From UBA4782 sp034430215 (GTDB taxonomy: Bacteria; Chloroflexota; Anaerolineae; Anaerolineales; Anaerolineaceae), in NCBI GenBank assembly GCA_034430215.1, contig DAOUFE010000006.1:62001-126000 (forward strand): a stretch of 64,000 bases of DNA, written 5' to 3'. Positions within the stretch are counted from its first letter, which is position 1; each line of letters starts with the position of its first letter. Under the pieces are notes generated by a model, which had not been told where the DNA came from, searched no databases, and saw only the letters and a program-made list of their open reading frames with translations. Below, piece by piece: positions 25,644 to 33,975 of this stretch. The translations under genes and the position numbers were made by a program.

Positions 25644-26249
25644 TTATTTTTCGCGAACGCCTATAGGACCATTGAAGGGTTGCTTCCAATTGGTCGATAA
25701 AACTCCACTTAATAACAGATCCAGTGGTGGATGGTCTGCAATATGATCGTAATAATATGGCAACTCAATATGTCCGGATGTGCTGATAATAAATGTTCCT
25801 GACATTTGCATGGCATCCTGTCCAGCAGGTGGAGGTTCAACGGTATATCCTTTTTTACGCGCTCTTGAAATAGCAATCCATACTTTCAGGTTTAAGAAAG
25901 TTTGGAAAAGATTACCCCGTTCCAGGCCATAAGCTGCATATGCCTTACGTTCAGGATCTGCCAATACAAGTAAACCGGGTGCAAAATCCTTCGCAAAAAG
26001 CGCAGCCGATTCAGGTGTTCCCTGTGTGACAACTGCCAAATTCATTCCTGCCTGGGTAATGCGATCTTTTCCAGTAACCAGTTCATCAAGCATCTCTTTG
26101 CATTGAGTGCATCCAAAGTGTCTTGTAAACGCTAATAAGAGAGGTTTTGATGCCCATAAATCCGATAACTGCACGAGATTTCGTGAGGTATCTAAAAGAG
26201 TCAGGTCAGGAGCGGGTGATTTAAAATTAAGCCTTTTGAAAATTTTCAT
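25644..26249 (-). CDS. Peroxiredoxin-like (AhpC/TSA-type) protein
   Basis: A 201-residue thioredoxin-fold protein of the AhpC/TSA-like (PrxL2-type) group. SPAPDLTLLDTSRNLVQLSDLW opens the fold and the redox motif is FGCTQC (CxxC), with a TQGTPESAALFAKDF segment after it. It is cytoplasmic (no signal peptide). A strong AGGAGG four bases before the ATG fixes the start; a longer frame from 26291 has no ribosome site and overlaps the upstream gene. It is the first gene after the MerR-B12 regulator and presumably belongs to its light or oxidative-stress regulon. Confidence 0.8.
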   Translation of the reverse strand: MKIFKRLNFKSPAPDLTLLDTSRNLVQLSDLWASKPLLLAFTRHFGCTQCKEMLDELVTGKDRITQAGMNLAVVTQGTPESAALFAKDFAPGLLVLADPERKAYAAYGLERGNLFQTFLNLKVWIAISRARKKGYTVEPPPAGQDAMQMSGTFIISTSGHIELPYYYDHIADHPPLDLLLSGVLSTNWKQPFNGPIGVREK

Positions 26250-26257
26250 CTTGCCTC

Positions 26258-27571
26258 CTACATTCTTTCTGATAAATATGAATCGAGCCATGTGGTAATA
26301 ACAGCACCATCCGTTCCCAGGATATTTTTTATTGCCTGGCTATAGGCTAACAAATACTGGTTTATTTGCATTAGAGATAGTTGTCTTTCAATCAGGAATT
26401 GATCCAGCCACATCAGATCAGATTCCATAAATGCAGGATTTCCCAGATCAAGGGCAGAAATCATTCTAGAGAAAAAATTATCATCTGCTGCACCAAGGAA
26501 TTCGAAGTGTAAGGAATATTTTTGTAATTCATTATGTAATGCCATTTCGATAAGGGGCCGTAATTCAGAGAATTTTGAGGCGATATCTTTTAATGGATGG
26601 AGTTGTGATCCAGTAGTTGGAAAAACTTGCTGCTTTATTGCCAGGTTTTCGATTATCTGAATGGCTTGATCAAGATTTTCACCTAAAAACCATGCAGGAA
26701 TGCGATCGCGTAATTCAGGAATACGGTTAAAGATCAAGCCGCCATAAGCAAGGGGAATCTTTAAGTCTGTTAAAGATTCAAAAGTGCTCATTGTTGATGC
26801 AGCAGATGTCAATTGTTGTGCTGATAAAATGACCAGATTGGGATGGATGGCTTCAATTGTATCCTTCATCTGTTCGATGGGAACATTTGCGCCAAGAGAA
26901 ATAATATTAAAGCCTTTTCTTCGTAAAAACAAAGAGAGTAACAGCAAAGGGAAAATGTGTCGTTCACCTGCAGGGCAGGCAACTAAAATGGTCTGTTGCC
27001 GGGTTGGATTAGGCGCCGCCAGGATAAGAGCTTCAAGCCGGCGCACAGCCATAGCAGTCGTAAAGTGCTCCTGTTGGACAGAAGCTTCTCCCGTATACCA
27101 TCTATCTCCAATCGTTTTCAAACCATCTTGAAGGATCTCTGTACAGACTGTTTCAACCGGATATAAAGCAAATGCCTGATTCAAGATACCTTCTGCCCTG
27201 ATTTCATCAAATTTCATACATGCATCAAGCCATTGGATTCGCATAAGATCTATGCGGGTATCCTGAGCATTTGGCAGGGGAGAGGAAAAATCTTTCGCCT
27301 GTAGATACTCAAGCAAAGGATCACGGTCAGCCTCAATCAATTCTTTCCAAAGATTGACCGCCCTGCTGATGCTCAATCCTTCGTTTTGACGTGCTCTCAA
27401 CCATTTAATAGTTTCAACATCATATTGTGAATACAACCGGTGTCTGCCGGTAGATCGCTGGGGATTGGGTAGCCCATACCGTCTTTCCCAGGCGCGTAGC
27501 ACTTCGGCATTTAAACCGGTTTCTTTAAGCACGGCACTCAGGTTGAAAACAGGTGTTTTCTTGATCATCAT
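26258..27571 (-). CDS. CarH/LitR-like MerR regulator with B12-binding domain
   Basis: A 437-residue regulator. Residues ~8-75 form a MerR-type winged helix (LRAWERRYGLPNPQRSTGRHRLYS). Residues ~105-185 form the four-helix cap with the W-x9-EH signature (W158, E168, H169) that contacts the adenosyl side of B12 in CarH. Residues ~192-310 form a Rossmann-like B12 domain with GERH (E203, H205) at the lower-ligand site. About 120 further C-terminal residues are unusual for CarH. Such proteins are adenosylcobalamin photoreceptors that repress in the dark. GAGGAAAG precedes the ATG. It is divergent from a TspO-like gene and upstream of photolyase in the same direction. Confidence 0.85.
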   Translation of the reverse strand: MMIKKTPVFNLSAVLKETGLNAEVLRAWERRYGLPNPQRSTGRHRLYSQYDVETIKWLRARQNEGLSISRAVNLWKELIEADRDPLLEYLQAKDFSSPLPNAQDTRIDLMRIQWLDACMKFDEIRAEGILNQAFALYPVETVCTEILQDGLKTIGDRWYTGEASVQQEHFTTAMAVRRLEALILAAPNPTRQQTILVACPAGERHIFPLLLLSLFLRRKGFNIISLGANVPIEQMKDTIEAIHPNLVILSAQQLTSAASTMSTFESLTDLKIPLAYGGLIFNRIPELRDRIPAWFLGENLDQAIQIIENLAIKQQVFPTTGSQLHPLKDIASKFSELRPLIEMALHNELQKYSLHFEFLGAADDNFFSRMISALDLGNPAFMESDLMWLDQFLIERQLSLMQINQYLLAYSQAIKNILGTDGAVITTWLDSYLSERM

Positions 27572-27606
27572 ATTTCTTTCCTCGATGTTGGCAAATGATT
27601 GAATGT

Positions 27607-27635
27607 AGTATAGAACAATTTATGCAAAATGTCAA
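27607..27635 (-). promoter_or_regulatory. Promoter of the MerR-B12 regulator operon
   Basis: Read leftward: TTGACA (27635-27630), a 17-bp spacer, TATACT (27612-27607). This is a near-perfect sigma-70 promoter about 35 bp upstream of the regulator's start codon. Confidence 0.75.
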
Positions 27636-27664
27636 CAATATCTGTACAAATAGTTGACATTTCA
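27632..27664 (+). promoter_or_regulatory. Three 11-bp direct repeats, candidate CarH operator
   Basis: Three contiguous 11-bp units share T-N-N-A-C-A at their start: TCAACAATATC (27632-27642), TGTACAAATAG (27643-27653), TTGACATTTCA (27654-27664). They sit inside a 10-bp inverted repeat (AAATGTCAAC at 27627-27636, GTTGACATTT at 27653-27662) that carries the -35 boxes of both divergent promoters. CarH is known to bind tandem direct repeats of about this length over a promoter; identity as its operator is inferred. Confidence 0.6.
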
Positions 27665-27682
27665 AGCATTATTTGCTAATAT
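27654..27682 (+). promoter_or_regulatory. Promoter of the TspO-like operon
   Basis: TTGACA (27654-27659), a 17-bp spacer, TAATAT (27677-27682). The -35 is consensus and the -10 matches 4 of 6 positions. It drives the rightward genes with a leader of about 145 nt. Confidence 0.6.
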
Positions 27683-27832
27683 ATATATGTGGATAACAAT
27701 AGTCTTAATAATATAGATATACATCAATGACGAGTACCAAAGATTTTTCTCACATAACTTTTGTTCCATTGTTCTTTTAATGGATATAAAGACAAATGTG
27801 TATTGAAAATTAAGATGAAAAAGGATGTTCGA

Positions 27833-28618
27833 ATGAGAGACATTTTCCGGCAAATTATCGTAGTTCTTTCTGTGATCGTTACGATTATCTTAAATGCATT
27901 GGCAAATATACTTCCGTTAAACGGTTTAAATACTGGAGAAATTTCTGACCGATTCAACGTCTATTTTGTCCCAGCGGGTTACGTTTTTTCTATTTGGGGG
28001 CTGATCTATCTGGGATTGATTGTCTTTTCTATCTATCAGGCTCTACCTTCTCAACGCCAGAACCCTCGACTGCAAGCTACAGGATGGTGGGTTGTCCTTG
28101 GAGGGGTTGCGAACAGTGCCTGGATATTTCTCTGGCATTATGAGCAATTCCCATTGACCATTGTTGCGATGTTGGTTTTACTGATTTCGCTCATCATTGT
28201 TTATCTACGATTGGGAATTGGCATTTCCGAAGCTTCCCTTGCAGAAAGATTAACTGTGAGAATTCCATTCAGTATTTACCTGGGATGGATCACGGTTGCA
28301 ACGGTTGCCAATGCAACTTCACTACTGGATTACCTGAAATGGGATGGATTCGGAATTTCTGCTGTCAATTGGATGGGTATCATGCTGGCAGCAGTTCTGG
28401 TGATCAGTATCCTGATGAACTTTACCCGCCGTGATATTCCTTACATACTGGTGATCCTTTGGGCGTTGGCTGGAATTGCAATTAAATTCAGTACACTTCC
28501 ACAAGTTGCCTTACCTACATGGATCACGTTTGGATTAGTTGTGGTGAGTCTTGGATTGACATTAGTCTTCCGTATCCCAAAGCGCTTCGTTAAGCAGAAT
28601 AACGAAAGAAGTAGCTGA
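27833..28618 (+). CDS. TspO/MBR-type tryptophan-rich sensory protein
   Basis: A 261-residue polytopic membrane protein with about seven to eight hydrophobic segments. The GYVFSIWGLIYLGL segment and the Trp-rich helices (WWVVLGG, NSAWIFLW, LGWITVATVAN) mark the long 'tryptophan-rich sensory protein' branch of the TspO family. TspO proteins bind tetrapyrroles and regulate tetrapyrrole or oxidative responses. AAGGATG precedes the ATG at 27833; an ATG at 27815 is the alternative. It is the first gene of the rightward light-response operon and is followed after 14 bp by the TGA-containing peroxiredoxin-like gene. Confidence 0.8.
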   Translation: MRDIFRQIIVVLSVIVTIILNALANILPLNGLNTGEISDRFNVYFVPAGYVFSIWGLIYLGLIVFSIYQALPSQRQNPRLQATGWWVVLGGVANSAWIFLWHYEQFPLTIVAMLVLLISLIIVYLRLGIGISEASLAERLTVRIPFSIYLGWITVATVANATSLLDYLKWDGFGISAVNWMGIMLAAVLVISILMNFTRRDIPYILVILWALAGIAIKFSTLPQVALPTWITFGLVVVSLGLTLVFRIPKRFVKQNNERSS

Positions 28619-28632
28619 TAGGTGGTATTGCA

Positions 28633-29103
28633 ATGGCAAAAGTTGATATTAATCTCCCCGCCCCAGATTTTTCTCTGATCGATGTCAGAGGTCAGAAATT
28701 TCAATTATCCGATTTACGAGGTAAAGAAAATGGTTTGATCGTTTTTAACCGCGGATTCTTTTGACCATTCTGCCAACGGCATATGGCGCAGTTGCGCCAG
28801 GATTATGATAAGTTTCAAAAACTGAATACAAAGATCATTGTAGTTGGTCCGGAGAATGCAGAAGCATTTTCACGCTACTGGCAAGAGCATGACTTACCTT
28901 TTATAGGATTACCAGATCCGGGAGCTACTGTGCTCAGGGCTTATGGACAGGAGGTCAATCTTTTTAAGCTGGGTAGAATGCCAGCACAAGTGCTGATTGA
29001 TAAAGCAGGGATTGCAAGGTTTGCCCATTATGGACATTCGATGTCCGATATCCCCGACAATCAAGAGCTATTAGAAATTCTTATAAATATTAATAATAGT
29101 TGA
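28633..29103 (+). CDS. Peroxiredoxin-like protein with in-frame TGA (candidate selenoprotein)
   Basis: Reading from the ATG at 28633 (AGGTGG seven bases upstream) gives a 156-codon peroxiredoxin-like frame interrupted once, by TGA at 28762-28764 (codon 44). The context is NRGFF-TGA-PFCQRHM. Homologous proteins have RGxWCPFC there, so the TGA replaces the peroxidatic Cys and makes a U-P-F-C redox motif. Both sides of the TGA are in the same frame and match the family (PAPDFSLIDVRG before; VVGPENAEAF and GLPDPGATVLRAYG after). A hairpin with a G-containing loop lies 25 nt downstream, as bacterial SECIS elements require. Alternatives are a nonsense mutation or sequencing error. If decoded as Sec, the enzyme would reduce peroxides as part of the light-response operon. 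Confidence 0.75.
28784..28799 (+). promoter_or_regulatory. Candidate bacterial SECIS hairpin
   Basis: A perfect 6-bp stem (TGGCGC 28784-28789 with GCGCCA 28794-28799) and the tetraloop AGTT. The loop begins 25 nt after the in-frame TGA and has G in its second position, matching the known bacterial SECIS pattern (short stem, small loop with an early G, roughly 16-37 nt from the UGA). Confidence 0.65.
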
Positions 29104-29113
29104 GGAAGAGAAT

Positions 29114-29458
29114 ATGATGATATTAATGGTACTAAAAATTATTGCAGCTGTAGGTACTGCAGCCACTGGATTATTGGCACTCATTAAGCCAACAGCGGTA
29201 TACGGATTTACAGGATTGTTGGCTGAAAATGCCAGAGGTATTTCAGAAATACGAGCAATCTTTGGTGGCTTATTCATTGCACTTGGAATTGCCCCATTTA
29301 TATTTGGAGCGACAGCCTATCGAGTTTTAGGTTTGGGTTATCTGGCAATTGCTGCTGTGCGGTTGATTTCCATTTTTCTTGATAAATCCAGTGTATCTTC
29401 TAACTGGATCAGCCTCGCAATTGAAATTATCTTTGGCGTCATCTTAATATTGAGGTAA
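29114..29458 (+). CDS. DUF4345-like small membrane protein
   Basis: A 114-residue protein with four hydrophobic helices. The sequence (GLLALIKPTAVYGFTG near the start, EIRAIFGGLFIALGIAPFIFG in the middle) resembles DUF4345 membrane proteins of unknown function. GAGGAAGAGA precedes the ATG. It is 10 bp after the candidate selenoprotein and 4 bp before the DegV gene, so it is in the same operon. Confidence 0.7.
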   Translation: MMILMVLKIIAAVGTAATGLLALIKPTAVYGFTGLLAENARGISEIRAIFGGLFIALGIAPFIFGATAYRVLGLGYLAIAAVRLISIFLDKSSVSSNWISLAIEIIFGVILILR

Positions 29459-29462
29459 TGAT

Positions 29463-30299
29463 ATGAGCGTGGGAATTGTTACCGATAGTACATGTGATTT
29501 ACCCGCCAAAGTAGTATCTCAATTGGGCATACAGGTGATCCCATTATACATTCGCATAGGAAAGCATGATTATCTGGATGGGATCGATATGTCTCGGGAG
29601 GATTTTTATAAAAATCTGCCTGATTCTCCCGAACATCCAACCACAGCCGTTCCTTCGCCCCAAAAATTTCACGCGATATATAATGCGCTTGCTGATGAAG
29701 GAGCCACCGAGGTCTTGTCCATCCATATCTCCTCAGCGTTGAGTGCTGTTGTAAATGTCGCTTTAACCGCTGCAGGAGAAACTACTTCTGTACCAGTAAC
29801 GGTTCTGGATTCGGGATCACTTAGCATGGGGACAGGTTTTTTGGTTCAAACTGCTGCTGAACTTGCGAAGCAAGGACTTACAGTAAGAGAAATCCTTCCT
29901 CGTCTTGAAGATCAGATCAAACACACGCAGGTTTGGGCTTTGCTTGACACTTTAAAATATTTACGACGCAGCGGAAGAATGAATCGCGTAGTATCGGTTA
30001 TAGGCGATATCATGCACATTAAACCTATTCTGAAAATGCACAACGGAGTCTCCGAAGCAGAAAAAGTTCGAACCAGAAAGAATGGCCTGAATCGGTTAAT
30101 CACAATGTTGAAAGAATTCAGCCCCTTTGAGAAAATAGCCTTTTTACATTCCAACGCTCTTGAAGAAGCGAAAACCCTGCAGACTATGGTAAACGAACTT
30201 ATACCAAGCCGGGAAACCTGGTTTGAGACAATCAATCCAGTCTTGGGAGCTCACATTGGAACGGGTGTGGTCGGTTTTGCCTGTGTGACAAAGAAATAG
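29463..30299 (+). CDS. DegV/FakB-family fatty-acid-binding protein
   Basis: A 278-residue DegV-family protein. GIVTDSTCDLP at the N-terminus and LDSGSLSMGTGFLVQTAAELA in the middle are diagnostic. DegV/FakB proteins bind a fatty acid in a deep pocket and, in Firmicutes, present it to the kinase FakA; no FakA gene is seen here. GAGG lies seven bases before the ATG. Presence in the light-response operon suggests a lipid-related function beside the DUF1295 protein. Confidence 0.88.
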   Translation: MSVGIVTDSTCDLPAKVVSQLGIQVIPLYIRIGKHDYLDGIDMSREDFYKNLPDSPEHPTTAVPSPQKFHAIYNALADEGATEVLSIHISSALSAVVNVALTAAGETTSVPVTVLDSGSLSMGTGFLVQTAAELAKQGLTVREILPRLEDQIKHTQVWALLDTLKYLRRSGRMNRVVSVIGDIMHIKPILKMHNGVSEAEKVRTRKNGLNRLITMLKEFSPFEKIAFLHSNALEEAKTLQTMVNELIPSRETWFETINPVLGAHIGTGVVGFACVTKK

Positions 30300-30310
30300 A
30301 GAGGTTTTTG

Positions 30311-31090
30311 ATGCAACTTCTAAATAGTTATGGATCGAGTCTGGCAATCATACTGGTTTTAATGACTGCTCTATGGGTAATTAGCCTGATATTAAAAAAC
30401 TCCAGCATTGTTGATATTTTTTGGGGTTCCGGTTTTGTTGTATCTGTTTGGGTGTATTTTATTTTGTCTCCTGATGGCTTCATACTGCGTAAGCTTTTAA
30501 TCGCATTTCTTGTGACGATCTGGGGATTACGTTTATCCATCCATATTCTGTTGAGAAATTGGGGTAAACCTGAAGATTTTCGATATCAGAAATGGCGTAA
30601 GGAAGCCGGACGTAAATGGTGGTGGCAAAGTTATTTCAAAGTCTTTTTTTTGCAGGGTATATTGCTCTGGATCATTTCCGCACCGCTGTACGCGGCTCAA
30701 TGGAATGGAATGCCAGCGAATCTTTCTATCCTGGATTTTCTAGGTGCCGGTGTGTGGCTGATTGGATTCTTTTTTGAGGTCGTAGGTGATGCTCAATTGA
30801 CTCGTTTCCGTTCCAGACCGGAAAATAAGGCAAAGGTTTTGGATAGCGGTGTGTGGAAATATACCCGCCATCCCAATTACTTTGGTGATGCGACACAATG
30901 GTGGGGGTTTTTCCTCATTGCTCTGGCAGCAGGGGGATGGTGGTCTATCTTTAGTCCTGTAATAATGACATTTCTCCTTTTGAGAGTTTCAGGTGTTGCA
31001 TTACTGGAAAAATCTATGGAAACCCGCCCTGGATATAAAGAATATGTTCAAAAAACAAGTTCTTTTATCCCCTGGTTTCCAAAGAAATAG
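30311..31090 (+). CDS. DUF1295 (steroid-reductase/isoprenylcysteine-methyltransferase-like) membrane protein
   Basis: A 259-residue polytopic protein of the DUF1295 family. The N-terminal SSIVDIFWGSGFV, the C-terminal YTRHPNYFGDATQWWGFFL and the final RPGYKEYVQKTSSFIPWFP are family hallmarks shared with steroid 5-alpha reductases and ICMT. Such genes often occur with LitR/CarH and photolyase (established association, from memory). GAGAGG is six bases before the ATG at 30311; an in-frame TTG three bases earlier is not needed. It is the last gene of the rightward operon, with only 10 bp to the convergent hydrolase gene. Confidence 0.87.
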   Translation: MQLLNSYGSSLAIILVLMTALWVISLILKNSSIVDIFWGSGFVVSVWVYFILSPDGFILRKLLIAFLVTIWGLRLSIHILLRNWGKPEDFRYQKWRKEAGRKWWWQSYFKVFFLQGILLWIISAPLYAAQWNGMPANLSILDFLGAGVWLIGFFFEVVGDAQLTRFRSRPENKAKVLDSGVWKYTRHPNYFGDATQWWGFFLIALAAGGWWSIFSPVIMTFLLLRVSGVALLEKSMETRPGYKEYVQKTSSFIPWFPKK

Positions 31091-31100
31091 TTGGTTTGCG

Positions 31101-32051
31101 TTACTGTGATTCAGGCAGTGAACGTGCTAAAAAATTCAATAATGCCTGGCGAAAATCAGCATCTTCGGGCCCAGTTCCATCACCACGAAAAACAAGGTGA
31201 TCAGCACCTTCGAATATTTGCAACTCTACATTTTGCCCACCGGCTTCCTTGAGAGCATAAGCTTGTTCAACGGGTATCTGACTATCAGCAGAACCGTGTA
31301 ACAGCAAGACAGGACGAGGGGAGATCATGGCAATATCATGCTCAGGAGATGCAGTAGCTGGCCAGACTCCGTACAGGGTCAGAAGCCCTAACCGCATGAA
31401 TGGAGTGTAAATTCGTATCATTTCCTTTGGAGCTCCCATAAGCAGCATTCCCTGACCAAGCATTTTGTCTATGGAAGAAAACGAACTTACGCTTATGACG
31501 GCATTTACGTCGGAGCGAACAGCAGCGGTACGGATGGCGGTTGCTCCACCCATTGAGAAACACAATAGAGCAACAGGCACATTCTCCAATTCATTCTGAG
31601 AAGCAACCCAATCCAATGCAGCGTTCACATCCTGTGGTTCTTCAAAGGCAAAACCAATCCGGTTTCCTCCACTCCTACCATGTGCGCGCATATCCAGAAC
31701 AATGCTGGCATATCCTGCTTCATGCAAGTAAGTGGCTTGTGGTAAAAAGCTGGACGCATCCATGCCATCCATACCATGCAGGAGCACTACCACACCTCGT
31801 GGATCATTCGCTGGGACATACCATGCCTTCAAGGAAATACCATCTTTACTTAACAGAGAAATAGTAGTGGCATCCAACCCTAACGATTCGGGTGTGTTCT
31901 TGAATTTTTCTACACGGTGAGTTGCCATATCTTTAAGAATGAACACACTGCTGAGATAGAAACCCAGCAGTATGATCAATGCGATACTGATCGTTATAAA
32001 TAAAATTATTCGCCATTGATGGCTTTTCGAATTCTGTTTATGTTTTTTCAT
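31101..32051 (-). CDS. Membrane-anchored alpha/beta hydrolase
   Basis: A 316-residue alpha/beta-hydrolase-fold protein with one N-terminal transmembrane helix. Visible are the oxyanion segment VVLLHGMDGMD, the nucleophile elbow CFSMGG (Ser), an Asp in LLLHGSADSQIP and the catalytic His in EGADHLVF. The catalytic domain should lie outside the membrane or at its surface. The substrate is unknown (esterase or peptidase-like). It is about 50 bp downstream of the beta-helix lipoprotein gene. Confidence 0.88.
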   Translation of the reverse strand: MKKHKQNSKSHQWRIILFITISIALIILLGFYLSSVFILKDMATHRVEKFKNTPESLGLDATTISLLSKDGISLKAWYVPANDPRGVVVLLHGMDGMDASSFLPQATYLHEAGYASIVLDMRAHGRSGGNRIGFAFEEPQDVNAALDWVASQNELENVPVALLCFSMGGATAIRTAAVRSDVNAVISVSSFSSIDKMLGQGMLLMGAPKEMIRIYTPFMRLGLLTLYGVWPATASPEHDIAMISPRPVLLLHGSADSQIPVEQAYALKEAGGQNVELQIFEGADHLVFRGDGTGPEDADFRQALLNFLARSLPESQ

Positions 32052-32100
32052 AGCAGCCTTTTTCTATAATATGACGAATTTTAATTTAATTGCAGAAGGA

Positions 32101-33855
32101 TCAGGGGATAGAATCCAACGCTGTTACCTTATTGCCATTATTATCTTTGATAAGTTGTGGGAGAAAATCCATAATGTCTGTACCACCATCCAGGAAGGTT
32201 ATCGTATTTTCTCCAATGTAGTACTCAATCAGGTTGTCTATAGCCAGGTCATACACCCCGCCATACATATAAATGGTATTACCAGAATTTATGATATTGT
32301 TCTGAATGACCAATTGCATAATTACGTTGTTTTGAGAAATCCTCTTACAGGTATCTCCTCCACCGCTGATGATGAATAATGCCAGACCTTTCGCGGGATC
32401 CAACGAAGATATTATATTGCTTTCAATCCGCACATCTTCCACTAAATTATCCTTTTCACCAATTCCGCCATTCAGCATAATGCCTTCGAATTTGTATCCC
32501 TGGATTTGATTTCCTGTAATTTTCACATGAGAAATACGCCCCGTTGCACCTTCCGGCATCGGGTCATCCCCTGATGCAGCATAGATCCAGATAGCGCGAT
32601 CCCAGGCATTGCTGGTATTTCCAGAGATCAAAACATTTTCGATTACATTATTTTCAGGTGCTCGCGATGAGATTGGTAACCCAGGAATATAGAAATTGTT
32701 TGAAGCAAAAAGTTCAATAGCGTGCCTGGCATTTGAAGAAATGACATTATTGAAAATGTTAATTCCACTCAAGGTGTTATCGCTATTGCCATAGTTACCC
32801 ACGAACATCTCAATTCCAGCAGGATGAGAATTATTTCTTCCCTCTCCCAGTGGATCAAGGATATTTCCATCTATAGTAATATTTTCAACGGTATTCTTGT
32901 TAGAAAAGATTTCTGTCTCTGTTAATCCATAACAAGCACTGGAACCGTCAGCAGCACTGACAGCGATGGTTGATCCAGGAGAAGAAATAATGTTATTGGT
33001 GATTGAAATATTCGTCAGACGGTTATTTGATCCACCTGCCGCTGCTGCAGTCATATAAATACCTTCATTCTGCCCATTAGCAACCTGAATGGTATTGCCT
33101 GTTATATCAATGTCGCTGATATTGATACTTGAATACAAAGATGGATCGGACAAATCCGCAAGGGTGTTCAAGGGAAAAACTTTCACACCACCGCCACCTA
33201 TATCTGAATAAATTTGATTATTCAGGATCTGAATATGATGAAAAGGTTTTGTCGAACAGGTATCATCAATACAGGATACGATAATTGCGAAATCATGAAA
33301 ATCTCGAAATATGAGGTTCTGAAGAGAGACATATCGGGAGCTTAAAATAAATGCCGATGAAAGTTCTTGTGAAAGCATCGAACCGCTAATGATGATATCG
33401 GGATTGCCATCATGATCGGCATCTCCATCAATGGAAATATTCTCTCCAGTGATGATCAGGCGCGGATCGCTGTACTGCAGATCTGAGCCGAGGATGATCA
33501 CCTGATCCTTCAAGGAAAGATCAAACATTATTTGCTTTTTACCAACCGTTTGGTTGGAAGCCAGAATTGCTTCTCGCAATGAGAGTAACCCATCGGTCCC
33601 AGGATTACTAAGCAGGTTATCAACATTTGAAGTATCCCCGTCAACGATATCCAACCCGGTATTCACTATCAAGATTTTCACAGTGAGGGATGTAGGAGAA
33701 GGAGTTGGAGAGAGTGTGTATTCTGGTTGAGGAGTAGTTGTGATGGTTTCTGCACTAGAGGAAATACTAGCTGTTACTGAAGCTGGAGTTTTTTCAATTT
33801 GACATGCTGAAAGACTTATCAACATCAACCCAACAAAAAATTTCGAGTATTTCAT
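32101..33855 (-). CDS. Right-handed beta-helix lipoprotein
   Basis: A 584-residue surface lipoprotein: a signal peptide ending in LSAC, a Ser/Thr/Pro-rich linker (about residues 20-60), then a long series of N-I-x-I-x-x-N-x-I motifs (ITGNTIQV, ITNNIISS, IFNNVISS, ISGNTSN, IESNIISS, IQNNIIN) characteristic of a NosD/polymorphic beta-solenoid. An initial 'DGLLSLREAI' segment is common in bacterial choice-of-anchor beta-helix proteins. The start at 33855 has GGAG seven bases upstream; an upstream ATG at 33879 lacks one. Function unknown; carbohydrate binding or cleavage is possible. The giant protein's N-terminal part has a related beta-helix style. Confidence 0.82.
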   Translation of the reverse strand: MKYSKFFVGLMLISLSACQIEKTPASVTASISSSAETITTTPQPEYTLSPTPSPTSLTVKILIVNTGLDIVDGDTSNVDNLLSNPGTDGLLSLREAILASNQTVGKKQIMFDLSLKDQVIILGSDLQYSDPRLIITGENISIDGDADHDGNPDIIISGSMLSQELSSAFILSSRYVSLQNLIFRDFHDFAIIVSCIDDTCSTKPFHHIQILNNQIYSDIGGGGVKVFPLNTLADLSDPSLYSSINISDIDITGNTIQVANGQNEGIYMTAAAAGGSNNRLTNISITNNIISSPGSTIAVSAADGSSACYGLTETEIFSNKNTVENITIDGNILDPLGEGRNNSHPAGIEMFVGNYGNSDNTLSGINIFNNVISSNARHAIELFASNNFYIPGLPISSRAPENNVIENVLISGNTSNAWDRAIWIYAASGDDPMPEGATGRISHVKITGNQIQGYKFEGIMLNGGIGEKDNLVEDVRIESNIISSLDPAKGLALFIISGGGDTCKRISQNNVIMQLVIQNNIINSGNTIYMYGGVYDLAIDNLIEYYIGENTITFLDGGTDIMDFLPQLIKDNNGNKVTALDSIP

Positions 33856-33975
33856 TTTTAGCTCCAAAAAATGCTGCACGGTATTTAAGATCAGGGAACG
33901 TTTGCCCCCTTTTTGTCAACTTATTTGAAATGAATTTTTAGGAAGGTTTTACTAAGAAATGTATAGAACAGATAC

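Noticed and set aside
28783..29103. Separate 106-residue protein starting at the internal ATG 28783
   Set aside because: This ATG lies inside the SECIS-like stem, has no ribosome site, and the product would lack the peroxiredoxin active site. The upstream in-frame half matches the same family, so one TGA-containing gene is the better reading.
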